Origin: Posidonia oceanica | Lineage: Eukaryota > Streptophyta > Magnoliopsida > Alismatales > Posidoniaceae | Direction of reading: 5' to 3' | Length of the DNA: 64,000 nt | NCBI GenBank assembly: GCA_037176725.1 | Contig: JAZBRS010000059.1 | Location: 13,689,001-13,753,000 of the forward strand | In this document: positions 23,601 through 35,692 of the stretch, in pieces | Layout: each line of letters starts with the position of its first letter | Position numbering within the stretch: the first letter of the stretch is position 1 | Made by a program: the position numbers and the translations under genes | The notes under the pieces: generated by a model | What the model was told of the DNA's origin: nothing | Database searches by the model: none | The model's input: the letters and a program-made list of their open reading frames with translations, nothing else

Positions 23601-26431
23601 ACTGGTTTTGTAAATTACTTAAACGTGTCTATTCAAACCCAGAACAAAACAACAACCAAGATCATGATGAATAACTTGACGTTCATCATCCACCTACTAG
23701 TGCCATTGCTTTTGCCCAACATAATTTAAGTCTTGCTGGTATTTATGTTTCGGAACTTTTTTTTTGATACCCTCTCAACCAATTTACACAAGTACGCCAA
23801 TATATTAGCACTAAAATAGAGTTAAATTGTGCATAAAAGGTCAACCATAATTAAATTACTATACTACGGTTGTAATGTGTATAGGAAAAAAATAAAAAAA
23901 ATATATATATATATCAATCATTTATAAAAAATCAAAAGATCAACGATTGATATATAGTCATATTGACTGTATACTAGTGTACAGTCTTATTAGACTAATA
24001 TATTAAGTAATGAAATTTAAAGATGCGATATAAATCTATCAACAAGGTACTGTTGGATTACTTGTCGTTATGTCGATTAATTGTGTTCTAGCTTTACTGT
24101 AATTAAAATTAAGGAACGAACTATCAGGTTGACAGTTTGACTTCCACTTCTATTTTGGTCATGTATTTTTTCTTAACTTATTAGAGTGACTTGATTATGT
24201 TACCTTCAATCAGTACGTGTGTTTTATATTACCGTTGACTCTCATTTTTTGCCACATATTACATGTAAGAATGCTGGTTACTATGACACCATGAATGACA
24301 CGAAACAGTTAATATTATCTCAACTTCGGTGATAAGATTAGATGGTAGCCAACTGTTAAAATATGACTCCATGTCAAAATCTTCGTAAGAGTTCATTTAC
24401 AGTATAGCAATCCTCCAATTATATATAATGTGGATATATTTTTTAACAATATCCTGACAAGCTAGTAAATAAAGACAAGACTTGTATTAAGCTTTAAAAA
24501 AAGAGTCCAATGAAGCTCATGGGCTCATTGCTATACATCAATCGTTTCTTTAATTCTTCGTGAATAAGTGGTGTGATTTTTTTTTTTTCTTTTTTTTATC
24601 CTTTTTTTATACATATTATAACCTTATGATAAAAATCTAACGATGGTTGATACTTTATGTATAATTTATTAACTATATACTAGTATACAGTCTTATTTTA
24701 GTGTTAAAGAAGCTACGTATCACATGCACACTAAAGAAAGATTTCAATAACCACATATTCCTTCCCAAGCACAAGATAGGGAGCAAAGAAAAGAAACATT
24801 CAAGATTCAACATCCTATTTCAGTTCCAAAAAAAAAACATCCGATTTCCACTCAGCTAACAAACCAAAAACTATACGAGGGACAACCAGAGATGCATGAT
24901 GTTAAAAGCCGTCAACATTCATGTATTGTTTGCTCCCACAGACTTGCATGAATCAACTCATTAATAAGGAGAAAGTAAATTTTATATAAACCTTTGACTT
25001 TTTAGTTTATTGCAAATAATCCTTTACTTTTAAAAAATTAATATCAAATTCTTTTATTTTCAATTTATTATAAAAACACTTCTTGACTTAGATTCCGTAA
25101 GTTTTCCCCAAACGACATAAGTTATTGACATAAATATTCTTAAATTAAAATTTTGAATAATCCCTTATATTATTAAATAACTCCTTCTGATCATTTAAAC
25201 TAGTAACTATATAAAATCTTTTTAAATCACCCCCTATATTTTGTACTAACCTATCCACCACCGTCGCCTTCTCTGCTGCTGCCACTGTCGCCTCCACCAT
25301 CACCGTTGTCATTGTCGTTGCCTCCTCTGCCACCACCATCGCCACCTCCTCCACCATCACCACTGCCACCATTGTCGTCGTGTCGATGGATGCACTGAAG
25401 GTGGAGGTTGAGGAGAAAGGTAGGGTTTGAGTTGGTTTATGAAAAAAAGGAGGACAAATAGGTTATTTCACGATCTCGAGTTAATAGTTAACTATGATTA
25501 CAACCCTAAACCACCATTTGACTACCAATCAACAAACATTAAGGGTGTTTTTATAATGAAATGAAAATAAAAGGGTTTGATAATGATTTTTTTAAAGTAA
25601 GGGATCAATTTGTATTAAGCTGAAAAGTCAAGGATTTATCTAAAATTTAACTCAAAAACCCCAAAAAAAAAACATATAGCACTTTCTATCACCAACCTGA
25701 GTGAAGTAGAAAAGGACAACAAGGAACTTGAGGCCCTTGAAAAGCAGCCGATACAGGAAGAAGTTGCTATGCGACAGAGACAGCAGTATCTCTTCCCTCC
25801 GGCGAGGCTCAACCGCCTTGAACCGGCGGAAGTAAGGGAACTGGCGCGAGAGGCTCCTCGCCCCGCAGATCGCCACGGTGCCATACCACGTCGAGAGAAG
25901 CCAAAGGCCCAGCTTGAGCAATCCCAGCATGGGGTGCTGTAGCTTCCCAGACATGTACCGACCCAGCTGAACAAAAACAAGAAACACAACAATCATCTTA
26001 ATTTGTTAATTACCTTCAACACCATGTCCTTCGTGTAATGGTATTGTTTAACTTACGGTGTCCGGAGTTCCCATCATCGAAGCGGACGTGCCGTAGAAGA
26101 CTTGGGTGGCCTCGTCGACGTCGAGTGGGAGGTTGATGGATGGGAGGAGGGTGTCTGCGACGGCAGTGAGCGATTCCATCTGCCGGGAGGAGAGTCGGTT
26201 GGTGATCGCAGGAGTCGATGGTTGTGGTGAGTGGTGATGTCCATTTAAGGTCTTGAGTTCGTGGAAGACGTCGGTGGCCTCGCCGGAGGCCGGCAGCATT
26301 GCTTTCTCGCCGTGGTAGATTTCCAGGGCGGGAGAGAAGCGAAGGGAGCTGAGAGCAGGGAGTTCAAGTTTGGTGAGTGGTGTTGGAAGTCTCATGAATA
26401 TATACACTGTATCGGATGCATCTACCCTCAA
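20661..26431 (-). CDS. FAO: Long-chain fatty alcohol oxidase (GMC family), 4 exons
   Basis: Exons on the minus strand: 26431-26057, 25966-25697, 23167-22149, 21456-20661. All splice sites are GT-AG and phases close, giving 819 aa from the ATG at 26431 or 807 from the ATG at 26395; I cannot decide between them. The N-terminal part has [19 protein letters not shown] and [12 protein letters not shown]. Exon 2 carries a hydrophobic segment ([17 protein letters not shown]). The FAD dinucleotide fold is at about 308-331 ([17 protein letters not shown], then VVVLEKGG). The GMC C-terminal domain holds [11 protein letters not shown] (about 747-757) and [13 protein letters not shown] (about 790-802), which contain the conserved His and Asn region. 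FAOs oxidise long-chain and omega-hydroxy fatty alcohols to aldehydes, releasing H2O2, on membranes. A Pro/Lys-rich insert (about 579-594) interrupts the C-terminal domain. The assignment to FAO is firm; the number within the family is not determinable. Confidence 0.92.
23168..25696 (-). other. Intron 2 of the FAO gene (2.5 kb) with repeat insertions
   Basis: Donor gttggt and acceptor ctacag (minus strand). It contains a long-inverted-repeat element at about 24968-25655. Two direct copies of a block ending actagtgtacagtcttatt (about 23968-23995) and actagtatacagtcttatt (about 24678-24696) suggest two related MITE fragments. The remainder is AT-rich with no gene seen. Intron 3 (21457-22148) shows nothing notable. 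Confidence 0.7.
24968..25655. mobile_element. Non-autonomous element with about 115-bp terminal inverted repeats
   Basis: The left arm (about 24968-25082) and the reverse complement of the right arm (about 25540-25655) align nearly end to end. Shared words include taaatttta, ctttgactttt against ccttgactttt, and attataaaaacac. Identity by eye is about four fifths. The interior has a CNN-triplet-rich tract (25250-25380, ccaccatcaccg-like) that yields a spurious Val/Ala/Glu-rich open frame. Long arms point to a Mutator-like or foldback element. I found no convincing target duplication. Confidence 0.7.
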
Positions 26432-27460
26432 AACTTCACTACATCAAAACTATACATTATTACGTTACGGACCATAAAAATCCAATAAAATCACAAATCA
26501 CGTTTTATTAAAACCACTGGTATTTTAAATTTTAAAATAAAAATTAAAAAAACAGTTACACTAACCTACTCTCTGCACTTCTGTTTTCCCTCACCAACCT
26601 TAAAAGAAAACCCAAAATATCAAGAACCTCCCCTGCCCTCCCCATCGCCCATTCCCACAACACGCACAAACTGTTAGAAATTGGATATAATATTTTGATG
26701 ATATGAGTTGCATGTGACTTGATTTAAATTTAAAGTTATTTTGTGATTCAAGATATTTATGGTTAATATGGTTTGAATTAAGATATTTATGATAAATGTG
26801 GTTTGAATTTGTTATTTGGAGATATTTTAGTTTGTTGCCGTTCTGGTAGAATGATTTTTACAGGTATACAATAGATATTTATTCAAAAGACGTCCGCTCG
26901 GACGTTCCCCAGAAGGAGGCAACAAAGCAGAGCAAAGCCAAGGCATGCTTATAATAGATTTTTGGAGGTCCGCTGAAGTTTTCGGACGTTTGCTACGAAT
27001 GTCTGCTGAAGTGTTTCCTTCAACACAGAGTTTGAATAGACATCCGCTGCGTACTGTAGATACCAACTGGAGATATTTTAACAGTAATATTTTTATAGGT
27101 CTATATAAAGACATCTAAGACTTTTGAAAAAAAAGACTTTCTATACTTTCTAACATCTTCAAGTCTTTCTAGATCACTAAATAAACTCCATTTTCTCTGA
27201 TGATCATTTGATCTTCATTTTCTCATTCTTTTATTGTAAGAGAGGGTGTGTGCTTGGATCCTTAATGTGAGAAGGTTTCAATGAGAAGTGTAAACGAGTA
27301 CTTCTCCGCCCTTTTAAGGGAGAAGAGTAGTGAAACTTCACGAGATGGCGGTGTATGGAGACTGGAGTAGAACAGAGTCTCAAATAGTATAAATCTCTGT
27401 GTATGCTTGTGTGACTAATCTCTGTGGTGAATGTTTTCAACTATCTTGGACCGAACAAAG
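26432..27460. other. FAO upstream region; possible decayed solo LTR
   Basis: FAO promoter side. A segment starting tgttagaaattgg at about 26669, with tctatataaagaca at about 27100 (TATA-like), resembles a copia-type LTR in style, but no partner copy, primer site or target duplication is visible. The open frames here have no domain. No core promoter for FAO could be chosen. Confidence 0.3.
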
Positions 27461-27462
27461 GA

Positions 27463-27545
27463 TAGCTCATTCAGTACGTAACTATTACTCCAGGTGGTGG
27501 GTTGCGAGTTCAAACTCCAATAGGTGTAGAACCTTTTAAAGAAAA
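27463..27545 (+). mobile_element. tRNA-derived SINE-like segment (tentative)
   Basis: An A-box-like tagctcattcagtacg is followed about 40 bases later by a B-box-like gagttcaaactcc. This is the spacing and wording of an RNA polymerase III promoter of tRNA-derived SINEs. An A-rich stretch (aaagaaaaaaac) follows at about 27538. No target duplication was established, and the length of the body is uncertain. Confidence 0.4.
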
Positions 27546-27652
27546 AAACATTATCTTGGTGAAATCTATTAAATTTAATACTTAATAGTATTATTTGTAT
27601 ACAACAATATATTTTCTCTTTTCATTCTCCTTTCCGGAGTTTGTTTTCGATC

Positions 27653-27673
27653 CTCCACACACACACACACACA

Positions 27674-27730
<57 letters not shown>
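27653..27730. repeat. (AC)n(TC)n microsatellite
   Basis: A pure CA run passes directly into a long CT run. The open frames on both strands here are products of the repeat. Confidence 0.95.
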
Positions 27731-27751
27731 GTCCAACGAAGCTTGAGAAAA

Positions 27752-27851
27752 GTCGATGTTGTAGTGAGAAGTTCATCAATGGGAAGGGATCGTTATTAGC
27801 AAGTCAATGTTGTAGCGAGAAGTTCATCAGTGGGAAGGAATCATTATTAGC
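27752..27851. repeat. Two-copy 50-bp tandem duplication
   Basis: The unit agtcgatgttgtag ... cgttattagca recurs as agtcaatgttgtag ... cattattagca. The copies differ by a few substitutions. Confidence 0.85.
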
Positions 27852-27975
27852 AATGCATTAAGGAGGTCATCGGTGGGATGGAGGAGATAATTGTCGATGG
27901 GAGGAGATTGTTGGTGGAGGAGGTTTCCCTAGACAAAACACTGTAGAAAGTTTCGTTGGACAAAACAATACAATT

Positions 27976-28230
27976 TTAGAAATAAATTTACAATTAGTAA
28001 CACTAAATAAAATAAAATAGTATGAAATTAAAACTAAATAAAAATAGTACAAAAAATAAAAACAATATCTTGATACAAGATATTTGTAAATTAACAATTA
28101 GTAACACTAAACAAAATAAAATAATATGAAACTAAAACTAAAATAGTATAAAACTAAAACTAAATAAAAATAGTATGAAAACTAAAAACAAGATCTCGAT
28201 AAAGGATAATAATAAATTTACATTAGTAAC
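27976..28230. repeat. A-rich tandem duplication, about 115-120-bp unit
   Basis: The block attagtaacactaaa(t/c)aaaa followed by aaactaaataaaaatagta recurs about 115 bases on. Copies are diverged, with an extra aaaatagtataaaactaaa insertion in the second. No gene is seen from 27860 to 28640. An open frame on the minus strand at 28558-28373 has no recognisable domain. Confidence 0.65.
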
Positions 28231-28639
28231 AAAAATTCATTATGATCTATCTGATAAATATTCAATATAATTACAGAAAATGGTTATATTTTGATTTGTG
28301 ACCACCGATTAAAATTCAACTATCGTTTTCTTTTGCAACAAAACAACTAACAATGAGCTAGCGTGATGGAAATCATATATTTCTGAATAGGAATCCAAGG
28401 TACAACAAAACAAAAAACACTTCCTCGTTATTTTTTGGAAAAAAAGGTTCAACGTGATCTTTGTATTTCAATCCAAATCTGAAAATTGTTAGATCCAAGT
28501 TGACAGTGGATTTATCCACGTCAATTTTCTGAAAAACAAAGTTTAAAATATTAGCCAAAAAAGAGAAACAAAATCAAACCAAAATCACCAATCCATTATA
28601 GTTGTTTTAATATTAGCCAAACTTTAAAAAAAACAACTC

Positions 28640-29060
28640 GAGTCCCCATTCGTATGTCAGGGGTCGCACGAAAGTGAGAGATGAGGGGCGGACCGAATTT
28701 GATCACTCACGTATATATACAAAGAGATGGTGGATTGTGGATCCAACATTACCAGAAAAATAGAAAATCACGAGTACAAATCTTCTCGCAAAGTCTTCAC
28801 TAGATTTTCGCTAATGGCCTTCATGAGGACATTGTTAGGATAAAAAGTTCTTGCAGTAAATCTAGTCGCTAAAACACATTCGCGAGGAAATTTCCTAGTA
28901 ATGTACGTGCAAATTTTTTTTCAAGGACTTAACGAAGACACAAAGTCTTCACTATTCATCGAAATTTCTTCGCAATGTACATACTATGTTCTTAAAAAAA
29001 ATTAAAAATTACAAAGAGTTCTTTAGAACGTGTAACTTTTATTCTGTAGACATTCTTTAG
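28640..29060. other. Possible CACTA-type element end
   Basis: At about 28750 the word cattaccagaaaaatag resembles the CACTACCAGAAAAA terminus of plant CACTA elements. It is followed by TTCGC/TCTTCGC-rich subterminal sequence with repeated aagtcttcact words. The matching opposite terminus and a 3-bp target duplication were not found, so this is a weak call. Confidence 0.25.
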
Positions 29061-29276
29061 AGATCACTTATACAGAACATGTAACTTTTATTTTGTAGCA
29101 AAAGAAAAGGAATAGAACAAATAAAAATTGAAAGAAGAGTATATAAGTATATATGATCATGAATGGAGAGGTGAATCGTAGAGAAATTGGGATGAATAAC
29201 AATTAATACAAGCGTGAAGAAGAACGAATGATTGAATGAATGGATCGCAGAAAAGAAGAGATTATTTATTTATTAC

Positions 29277-29374
29277 CTGAGCCATCGTTGCTGCTGTAGA
29301 GAGAGAGAGAGAGAGAGAGAATGGAAGATCATAGTAGACGAGACAACAACGACGCAGAAGAAGATTCGCAGCAT
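29277..29374 (-). other. Possible first coding exon of an unassigned minus-strand gene
   Basis: The minus strand shows a pyrimidine-rich leader, a (TC)11 run, then gcagcaacgATGGCTCAG directly followed by a donor-like gtaataa at 29276. An alternative upstream ATG (29374) would give a hydrophobic start, MLRIFFCVVVVSSTM, in a different frame, ending at the same donor. No following exon could be recognised at 26.4-29.2 kb, so this may be an isolated or captured exon, or chance. Confidence 0.2.
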
Positions 29375-29559
29375 GGGGGAGGAAGTGTCAGTGACAGCGA
29401 TCCAGACAATGGTAGGCTCGACAAGTTTTGACCTTGAGCGGGGCAGAGGATGGGTTGTGGGAATTCGAAAGTTTGGGTGGTGGATTTGGAGGAAGGGTTT
29501 GGATTTCGTAGGGATTTGGGGAAGAATGGGAAACGAATAGAGGAAAAGAGGGAAAACAC

Positions 29560-31178
29560 CTGCGTCTTCTATTTTTTTTTTTTGTTTCTTGAGTACATAA
29601 CAAGGATATGTTCTTGTTAAGTTCTCAAATGATAATCATACTATTACTATATTCTCAAATGTAAAGGAAAAAAGAAAATCACGCTCTTGAATTTTATTTT
29701 AGTGGAGTATAAGGAGGGCCACAAGTAATAGATCTCAATCCCATTTTATGTTCTCCAATGAGAAGTTGTTACTGTATATGTATAGACTCTCGCATTGTTA
29801 CCTAACGTTGGAAACAACGATACACATGCATTTTTATTTCAGTGATTAGAATAATAATCTTAGGTTACATTTTTTTTCAGCTCTTGAATAGCATAGATAA
29901 CAATTATGCAAAAAACTACACGGGAGTTGGCATGCCCGGATAATTTGTTCTACTTAAATCACGCTCTTGAACAAGTGGTACTAATAACTCTTGTACTTCT
30001 CGTCTACATTAAGTCGTCAAACAGCAACCATTACTCAAAGGGCTACGTATAAAAGAAAACCAATTTTACAGAAAGAAAGAGATATAGATCGAAAACAATC
30101 CTAAATATATCATAATTCTTACTTGTATTAACTTTTCGATTTTTTTTCCCTTTGAAAGTAAGATTTTATTTACACTTAAAGTTAGCTTGCTAAAACCTGT
30201 TTTGATGAAGCACCAAGTCTACGATTTGCAATTACAGTTCGGCTAGGGGTGGTTGGAAGCCATGCATGCAGTATGTGGCAGTTCTTCCTTATGCGTTATT
30301 GCGTTTACTATTTCAGTACTATATACTTACAACAAACCCTAATCAATTACTAATCAGTCATCCGTTCCACTACTCATCAATTACTAATCAGCTCTTCCAT
30401 GCATGACTGGCACACCTCCACGCGTCCACAACTGACGCCATTCATGTGCAACCACGTCTTCGTGCATTGAGAAACAGAAAACGAGCTGTGGTTAAATCAC
30501 ACACAACTGCTCGAAGTTTGCACGCAAGAAGATGCTGTGCATGTTGCATATGCTACTCCCTAGTTTATTGCACTCCCCAAACCAAATCTAGCTGCCCAAT
30601 GAATTGGACCCAATCTTTCGTCAGATGAGAGGAAACAAATTAATGACCAAAGTTCAGAAACACTTGGCATCGGCAGGATCCATGGAATCCTCACTGATGT
30701 ACCGAGCCCAACCATCTGCTTCACACCAGACGCCATTAAAGCTGTGACTTCCACTTCTGCGGTGACACTAGTCCCATGCCATCTCTCTCGTTTCTCTGTC
30801 AACATCGTGTTAGGTTTGCATCATATATCTGTCATTCTTTCCAGAAAATGACTAGGAGGAGACGATAATAAACATGAGGAGACGGATTACGTATTCTAAT
30901 GTTGTCTTCGTGCCAAAGTTCATTACGAATAGGATTCTAGTTCATAATCTAGAAGTTCAGTATGTAAACTTATACTTTTGGGAAAAGATGTTCCAACCGT
31001 AGCTAAGGTCCCATTTGCTTTCAAGAGTATTGACACTTAGATTTTACAATAATCTGATGTAAACTATAATTTGGACCAAACATATGTGATATGATAGATT
31101 ACACATGTAATTCGTGGTGACAGGATCGATGGGCTATTGGGTAGTTTTGTAGAACCTGAGAATAGGAGTTAATTAGCA
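29560..31178. other. Intergenic stretch without a supportable gene
   Basis: Mixed AT-rich sequence. A segment at 30597-30840 stays open on both strands for about 80 codons, but neither product shows a domain I recognise. Nothing else stands out before the Tekay-like LTR begins at 31179. Confidence 0.4.
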
Positions 31179-32844
31179 TGTAACGTTCACACACACACGT
31201 AGACTAGGCAGAAGTCATAACAGAGACTCCGTGTATGCGTGAACATTGCAAAACAGATAAAAGAGAACAACATATATAATTTATTTCTGAAATACTATAT
31301 GTTACATAGCTTATTACCTGACTTGAAAATAAAACAATGCAACTAAATTATTCTAGGTCCCATGTGTATTGGATTGAGCGTTAAAATACCATGCAAGTCC
31401 AAAAGAAACTTCTCTAAGACCCTTGATTACCTGCAAATAAAACCAAAAAAATGGTATGAGTTTAAGAAAACTCAGTATGCATGCAAGATCCTAGCCTACC
31501 ATAGATCTAAACAGTCTTTTATAGATTCCATGTTTTCACTTGCATTTCATTTCAGTCTTTTAGTGGATCCCTTGGACCACCCACCGCTGGTATAGCGCGG
31601 TCTTCCAGTTGGTATACAACTCATCCTCACCCTGGTTATTACATTTTTCCATCACACTTGGTTCATTTGTGAGGACCTTATATACCAACCTGTGTCAATC
31701 AGTAGACATCAGATCTGAGTTTTGTGGTCTTATCATTGCCATTAGATCCGCATAGGATCCAACACTGAACCTCGTCAGGTCAGTGCGTCCCCCCTTAGGA
31801 TCATTACTCCGAAGAGTCATATGCCAAGACTTGTTCTCTCTCTCTCTCAAGTCTTATTTTTGAGAAACACTAGAAATCTTTATATCTTTTCTACTTAAAT
31901 AGACTAAACATTTATTCTTTATGAAAATGCTTGACTGTAAATCTCTATTCTGCTTATTAAAAAATGAGGGCAAGGTTCTTTATGTAATTTTCCTCTTAAG
32001 TCTCAGTTCATAATGTAACTACAAAAAACATAGCTACATTGCCATTTATAATACTTTAAAAACATTAAAACTCTATCAAGGACCTAAATGTAATTATGCT
32101 AGAAGAACAGGAAATGTATGGCATAGGACATTTACTATAAGGACTTTCTGAAAATATGCATAATTTAAGTCAAAAACTGTAAAATTCCCAACTTACATAA
32201 GTACATCAAAATTCCCTCAGTACAATATCATAAACTATGCAAATATTTTGATCCATAACCTTCCAAGGACGCGTATGCAATTTCCAATATAGTGACAAAA
32301 AGATTATAACTTCAAACACTCTATATAAAAACTCTCATGCAAATGTGAAAAACTTAAATCAAAGAAACATAATTAACCCATTCTTTTCTCTTATACCAAC
32401 ACATACATATCTACCATTCATTTATTTCTTCCAACATCAACCAAAATAAAATCAATATTCATCTTCTTCCTCCCCCTATCTAAACCCAAAACGTAGGAAC
32501 CCAAACCCAACGCCGGAACCCATAAGCCTCACTCCACCTACACACATACCTTTCCGGCGGTTGTTTCCCCTTTAACGGCAAGCTTCTCCGGTGGTGCACG
32601 GACGACGGTACTCCTCCTCTCTCTCTTCCACTGCTCCTCCTCTCTTCACTCTTGCTCTCCCTCTCCTCTCTCTTGCTGTGCCAACATCTGAGGTCGAGCT
32701 TCCTATAAATAGGCTCCAAGCCGCCTCCTTGCAAGCGTCGTCTTCTTCTCCCTTGCCGTTGCCTTAGCCTCCACAGTCGGATCGCCTCCCGCCGACAACT
32801 CAACCGGCATACCTGTTCGAATGCCGCACGAGGCTGACATTACA
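31179..32844 (-). repeat. 3' LTR of the Tekay-like element
   Basis: On the minus strand it runs TGTAATGTCAGC ... GTGAACGTTACA. It pairs with 38115-39778 over its whole length with scattered substitutions. A TATA-like ctatttatagg (minus strand, about 32702-32712) is followed by sequence conserved in the other LTR and is a plausible core promoter. The open frame 32803-32480 is a product of the LTR. Confidence 0.93.
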
Positions 32845-33960
32845 ACCTACCCCTCTGATAAAAATTTCGTCTTCGAAATTTACACAGTAACAAAACTTAA
32901 CAAATAAGTTGGGGTACTTGCTGCGCATCTCACTCTCCAGCTCCCAAGTAGCCTCTTCGATTCCATGATGCCGCCACTGAACCTTCACCATCGGAACCAC
33001 TCTCTTCCGAAGATTGTGTTCCCTGAATTCTACAATCCGCATAAACTTCTCCTCAAAAGATAAGTCTGCCTGAATCTCTGGAGTGTCATACTTAATCACA
33101 TGAGCCTCATCTGGTATGTATCTCCTTAGCATTGATATATGGAATACATCATGCAACTTTGCATATTGTAGTGGTAGTGCCAATCTGTAAGCAACTTCAC
33201 CGACCCGCTCGACTATATCAAAAGGTCCTACGTATCTAGGACTCAAATTTCCCTTTCGCCTAAATCTCATCACTCCTCTAGCTGATGATATCTTTAGGAA
33301 TACATGATCTCCAACTTCAAAATGCAATACCCGACGTTTACAATCTGCATAACTCTTTTGTCTACTATGGGCTACTGCCAATCTCCTTCTGATTAAACTC
33401 ACCTTATCTGCATATTGCTGAACAATCTTAGGTCCGAGCAGTTTCCGCTCTCCTACATCATTCCAGCATAATGGAGATCTACACGGTCTCCCATATAAAG
33501 CTTTATAGGGTGCCATCTCAATGCTTGAGTGGTAACTATTGTTATAAGCAAACTCCACTAGTGGTAAGTGTGTATCCCAACTACCATTGAAATCTAAAAC
33601 ACAAGCTCTAAGCATGTCTTCCAATGTTTGAATCGTTCTCTCTGATTGACCATCTATCTGGGGATGAAAAGTTGTGCTAAACTTCAACTTTGATCCTAAA
33701 GCTTTCTGAAGACTCTTCTAGAAATTTGAAGTGAAACGAGGATCTCGATCTGAGATAATAGAAACTGGCACTTCATGTAATCTCACAATTTCCTGAATAT
33801 ATAACTCGACTAAGGTGTCCAGTTTCTGATCCATCCGAATTGGTAGAAAATACGCTGACTTAGTCGAGCAATCCACAATCACCCAAATCGCATCATGCTT
33901 CCTCCTGGTATTGGGTAAACCACACAAAATCCATGGCCACATTCTCCCATTTCCATTCTG
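32800..33960 (-). pseudogene. Integrase and chromodomain-like tail (Tekay-like)
   Basis: The catalytic core is split by a TAG where the family has Trp (about 33717). The upstream part holds the first two catalytic positions ([28 protein letters not shown]). The downstream part has HPQIDGQSERTIQTLEDMLR with the catalytic Glu, followed by the GPFDIVERVGEVAYRLALP module. It ends with a chromodomain-like VKVQWRHHGIEEATWELE before running into the LTR. Integrase inserts the cDNA; chromodomain-type tails direct integration to marked chromatin. The N-terminal HHCC zinc region upstream (34000-34200) is degraded. Confidence 0.88.
32845..32858 (-). other. Polypurine tract of the Tekay-like element
   Basis: The minus strand reads tcagaggggtaggtt directly before the 3' LTR start TGTAATG. 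This is the expected primer for plus-strand DNA synthesis. Confidence 0.8.
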
Positions 33961-34204
33961 GAATCTCTATAGATTGCAACACACCAGCCGGTCTTTGATG
34001 CTCAATCTTAATTTGCTAACAGACAAGACATCGTGATACAAATTCTGCAATGTCTTTCTTCATAGCCGTCCACCAAAAATTCTTTTGCAGATCCTTGAAC
34101 ATCTTTGTAGTGCCTGAGTGAATGCTATATTGTGATCTATGAGTTTCTTCTAGAATTTCCTCCTTTACATCAGAATCCTCGGGTACCCATAGCCTGTTCT
34201 GAAA

Positions 34205-35692
34205 TCAGATTCCTCCGTCAGGCGCAACTCCAAGCTCAGAGTTTCCTTTATTAGCAGCTTCGAGCATCATCTGTAACTTCGATGCCTGTGACTGAGTCAA
34301 GAGAACTTGTTCTACTAAGTTAGAACCGATCTTCAGGTTAGCCAGTACTGCATTTTTCTTTCCTCCCACAAACGGTTTCCACTGGGCAAACTCTTCTACT
34401 AATTTCCATCCCTGGACCATCATATGAGCAGCTAATCCTTCCCATTTCCTACTCAAGGTATCCGCCACTTTATTGGCCTTACCAGGATGGTAGGAAATAC
34501 TAAAATCATAATCCTTTAGTAATTCCAACCATCTACGCTACCTCATATTCAACTCTTTCTGTGAAAACAAATACTTCAAACTCTAATGATCCGTGAACAC
34601 CTCAAATTGTTCTCCATACAAATAGTGACGTCAAATCTTCAGTGTAAACACCACTGCGGCTAATTCCAAATCATGGGTTGGGTAGTTCCTTTCGTGTGGT
34701 TTAAGTTGCCTTGATGCATAAGCCACCACCTTATCATGTTGCATCAACACGCAACCAAGTCCTGATCCAGAGGCATCATTGTAGATGACAAAACCTCCAC
34801 TGCCCGAAGGAAGTGTCATAATTGGTGTAGATGTTAACCTCCTCTTCAATTCCATAAAGCTATCTTCACATCTTGCATCCCATTCAAATTTTGCATCTTT
34901 CCTAGTCAGCTTTGTCATAGGTAATGCTAACTTGGAGAAGTCCTGATTGAATCTCCTGTAATAACCAGCAAGTCCAAGAAAACTCCGAATTTCTACAACA
35001 TTCTTAGGTTGATTCCACTTCGTCATTGCCTCAACCTTAGCTGGATCTACAGAAATTCCATCCTTCGATACTACATGTCCAAGAAACATGACTTGATCCA
35101 TCCAGAAGTCACATTTGGAAAACTTGGCAAAAAGCTCGTTCCTTCTCAGGATTTCTAACACAATCCTAAGATGATTCTTGTGCTGCTCTCTGTCTAGTGA
35201 ATATATCAAAATGTCATCCACAAACACAATCACGAACTTGTCCAGGAAGTCCTTGAACACTCGATTCATCATATCCATAAATGTTGCTGGGGCATTAGTC
35301 AATCCGAAAGGCATAACCACAAACTCATAATGCCTGTAATGTGATCTAAAGGCTATCTTAGGTATATCCTCATCTCTAATTCTCAATTGATGATAACCTG
35401 ATCTCAGGTCAAACTTCGAGAACACAGAAGCACCCTTCAATTGATCAAACAATTCATCAATCCGAGGTAACGGGTACTTATTCTTCACAGTCACCTGATT
35501 CAACATCCGGTAGTCGATACACATCCTTAGTGATCCATCTTTCATCTTGACAAATAACACAGGTGCCCCCCATGGTGAAACGCTGGGTCTAATAAATCCC
35601 TTGTCCAACAACTCCTGCAGCTGTTTCTTTAATTCCTCCAACTCTGCAGGTGCCATTCGGTATGGTGCCTTTGTTTGTGATGTAGTTCCCAC
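34205..35692 (-). pseudogene. Reverse transcriptase and RNase H (Tekay-like)
   Basis: The RT frame 35692-34631 is intact for 353 codons, from [19 protein letters not shown] through [20 protein letters not shown] and [18 protein letters not shown]. The active site is FVDD ([12 protein letters not shown]). [11 protein letters not shown] and the RNase H start ([11 protein letters not shown]) follow. RNase H is then cut by TGA in place of Trp at about 34631, by further stops, and resumes at 34528 with [18 protein letters not shown]. The frame joins the preceding protease frame by a frameshift near 35692. Confidence 0.92.

Noticed and set aside
25145..25372. Val/Ala/Glu-rich open frame in FAO intron 2
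   Set aside because: Product of the triplet-rich core of the inverted-repeat element.
27595..27861. Ser/Leu-rich open frame
   Set aside because: Encoded by the (AC)n(TC)n microsatellite.
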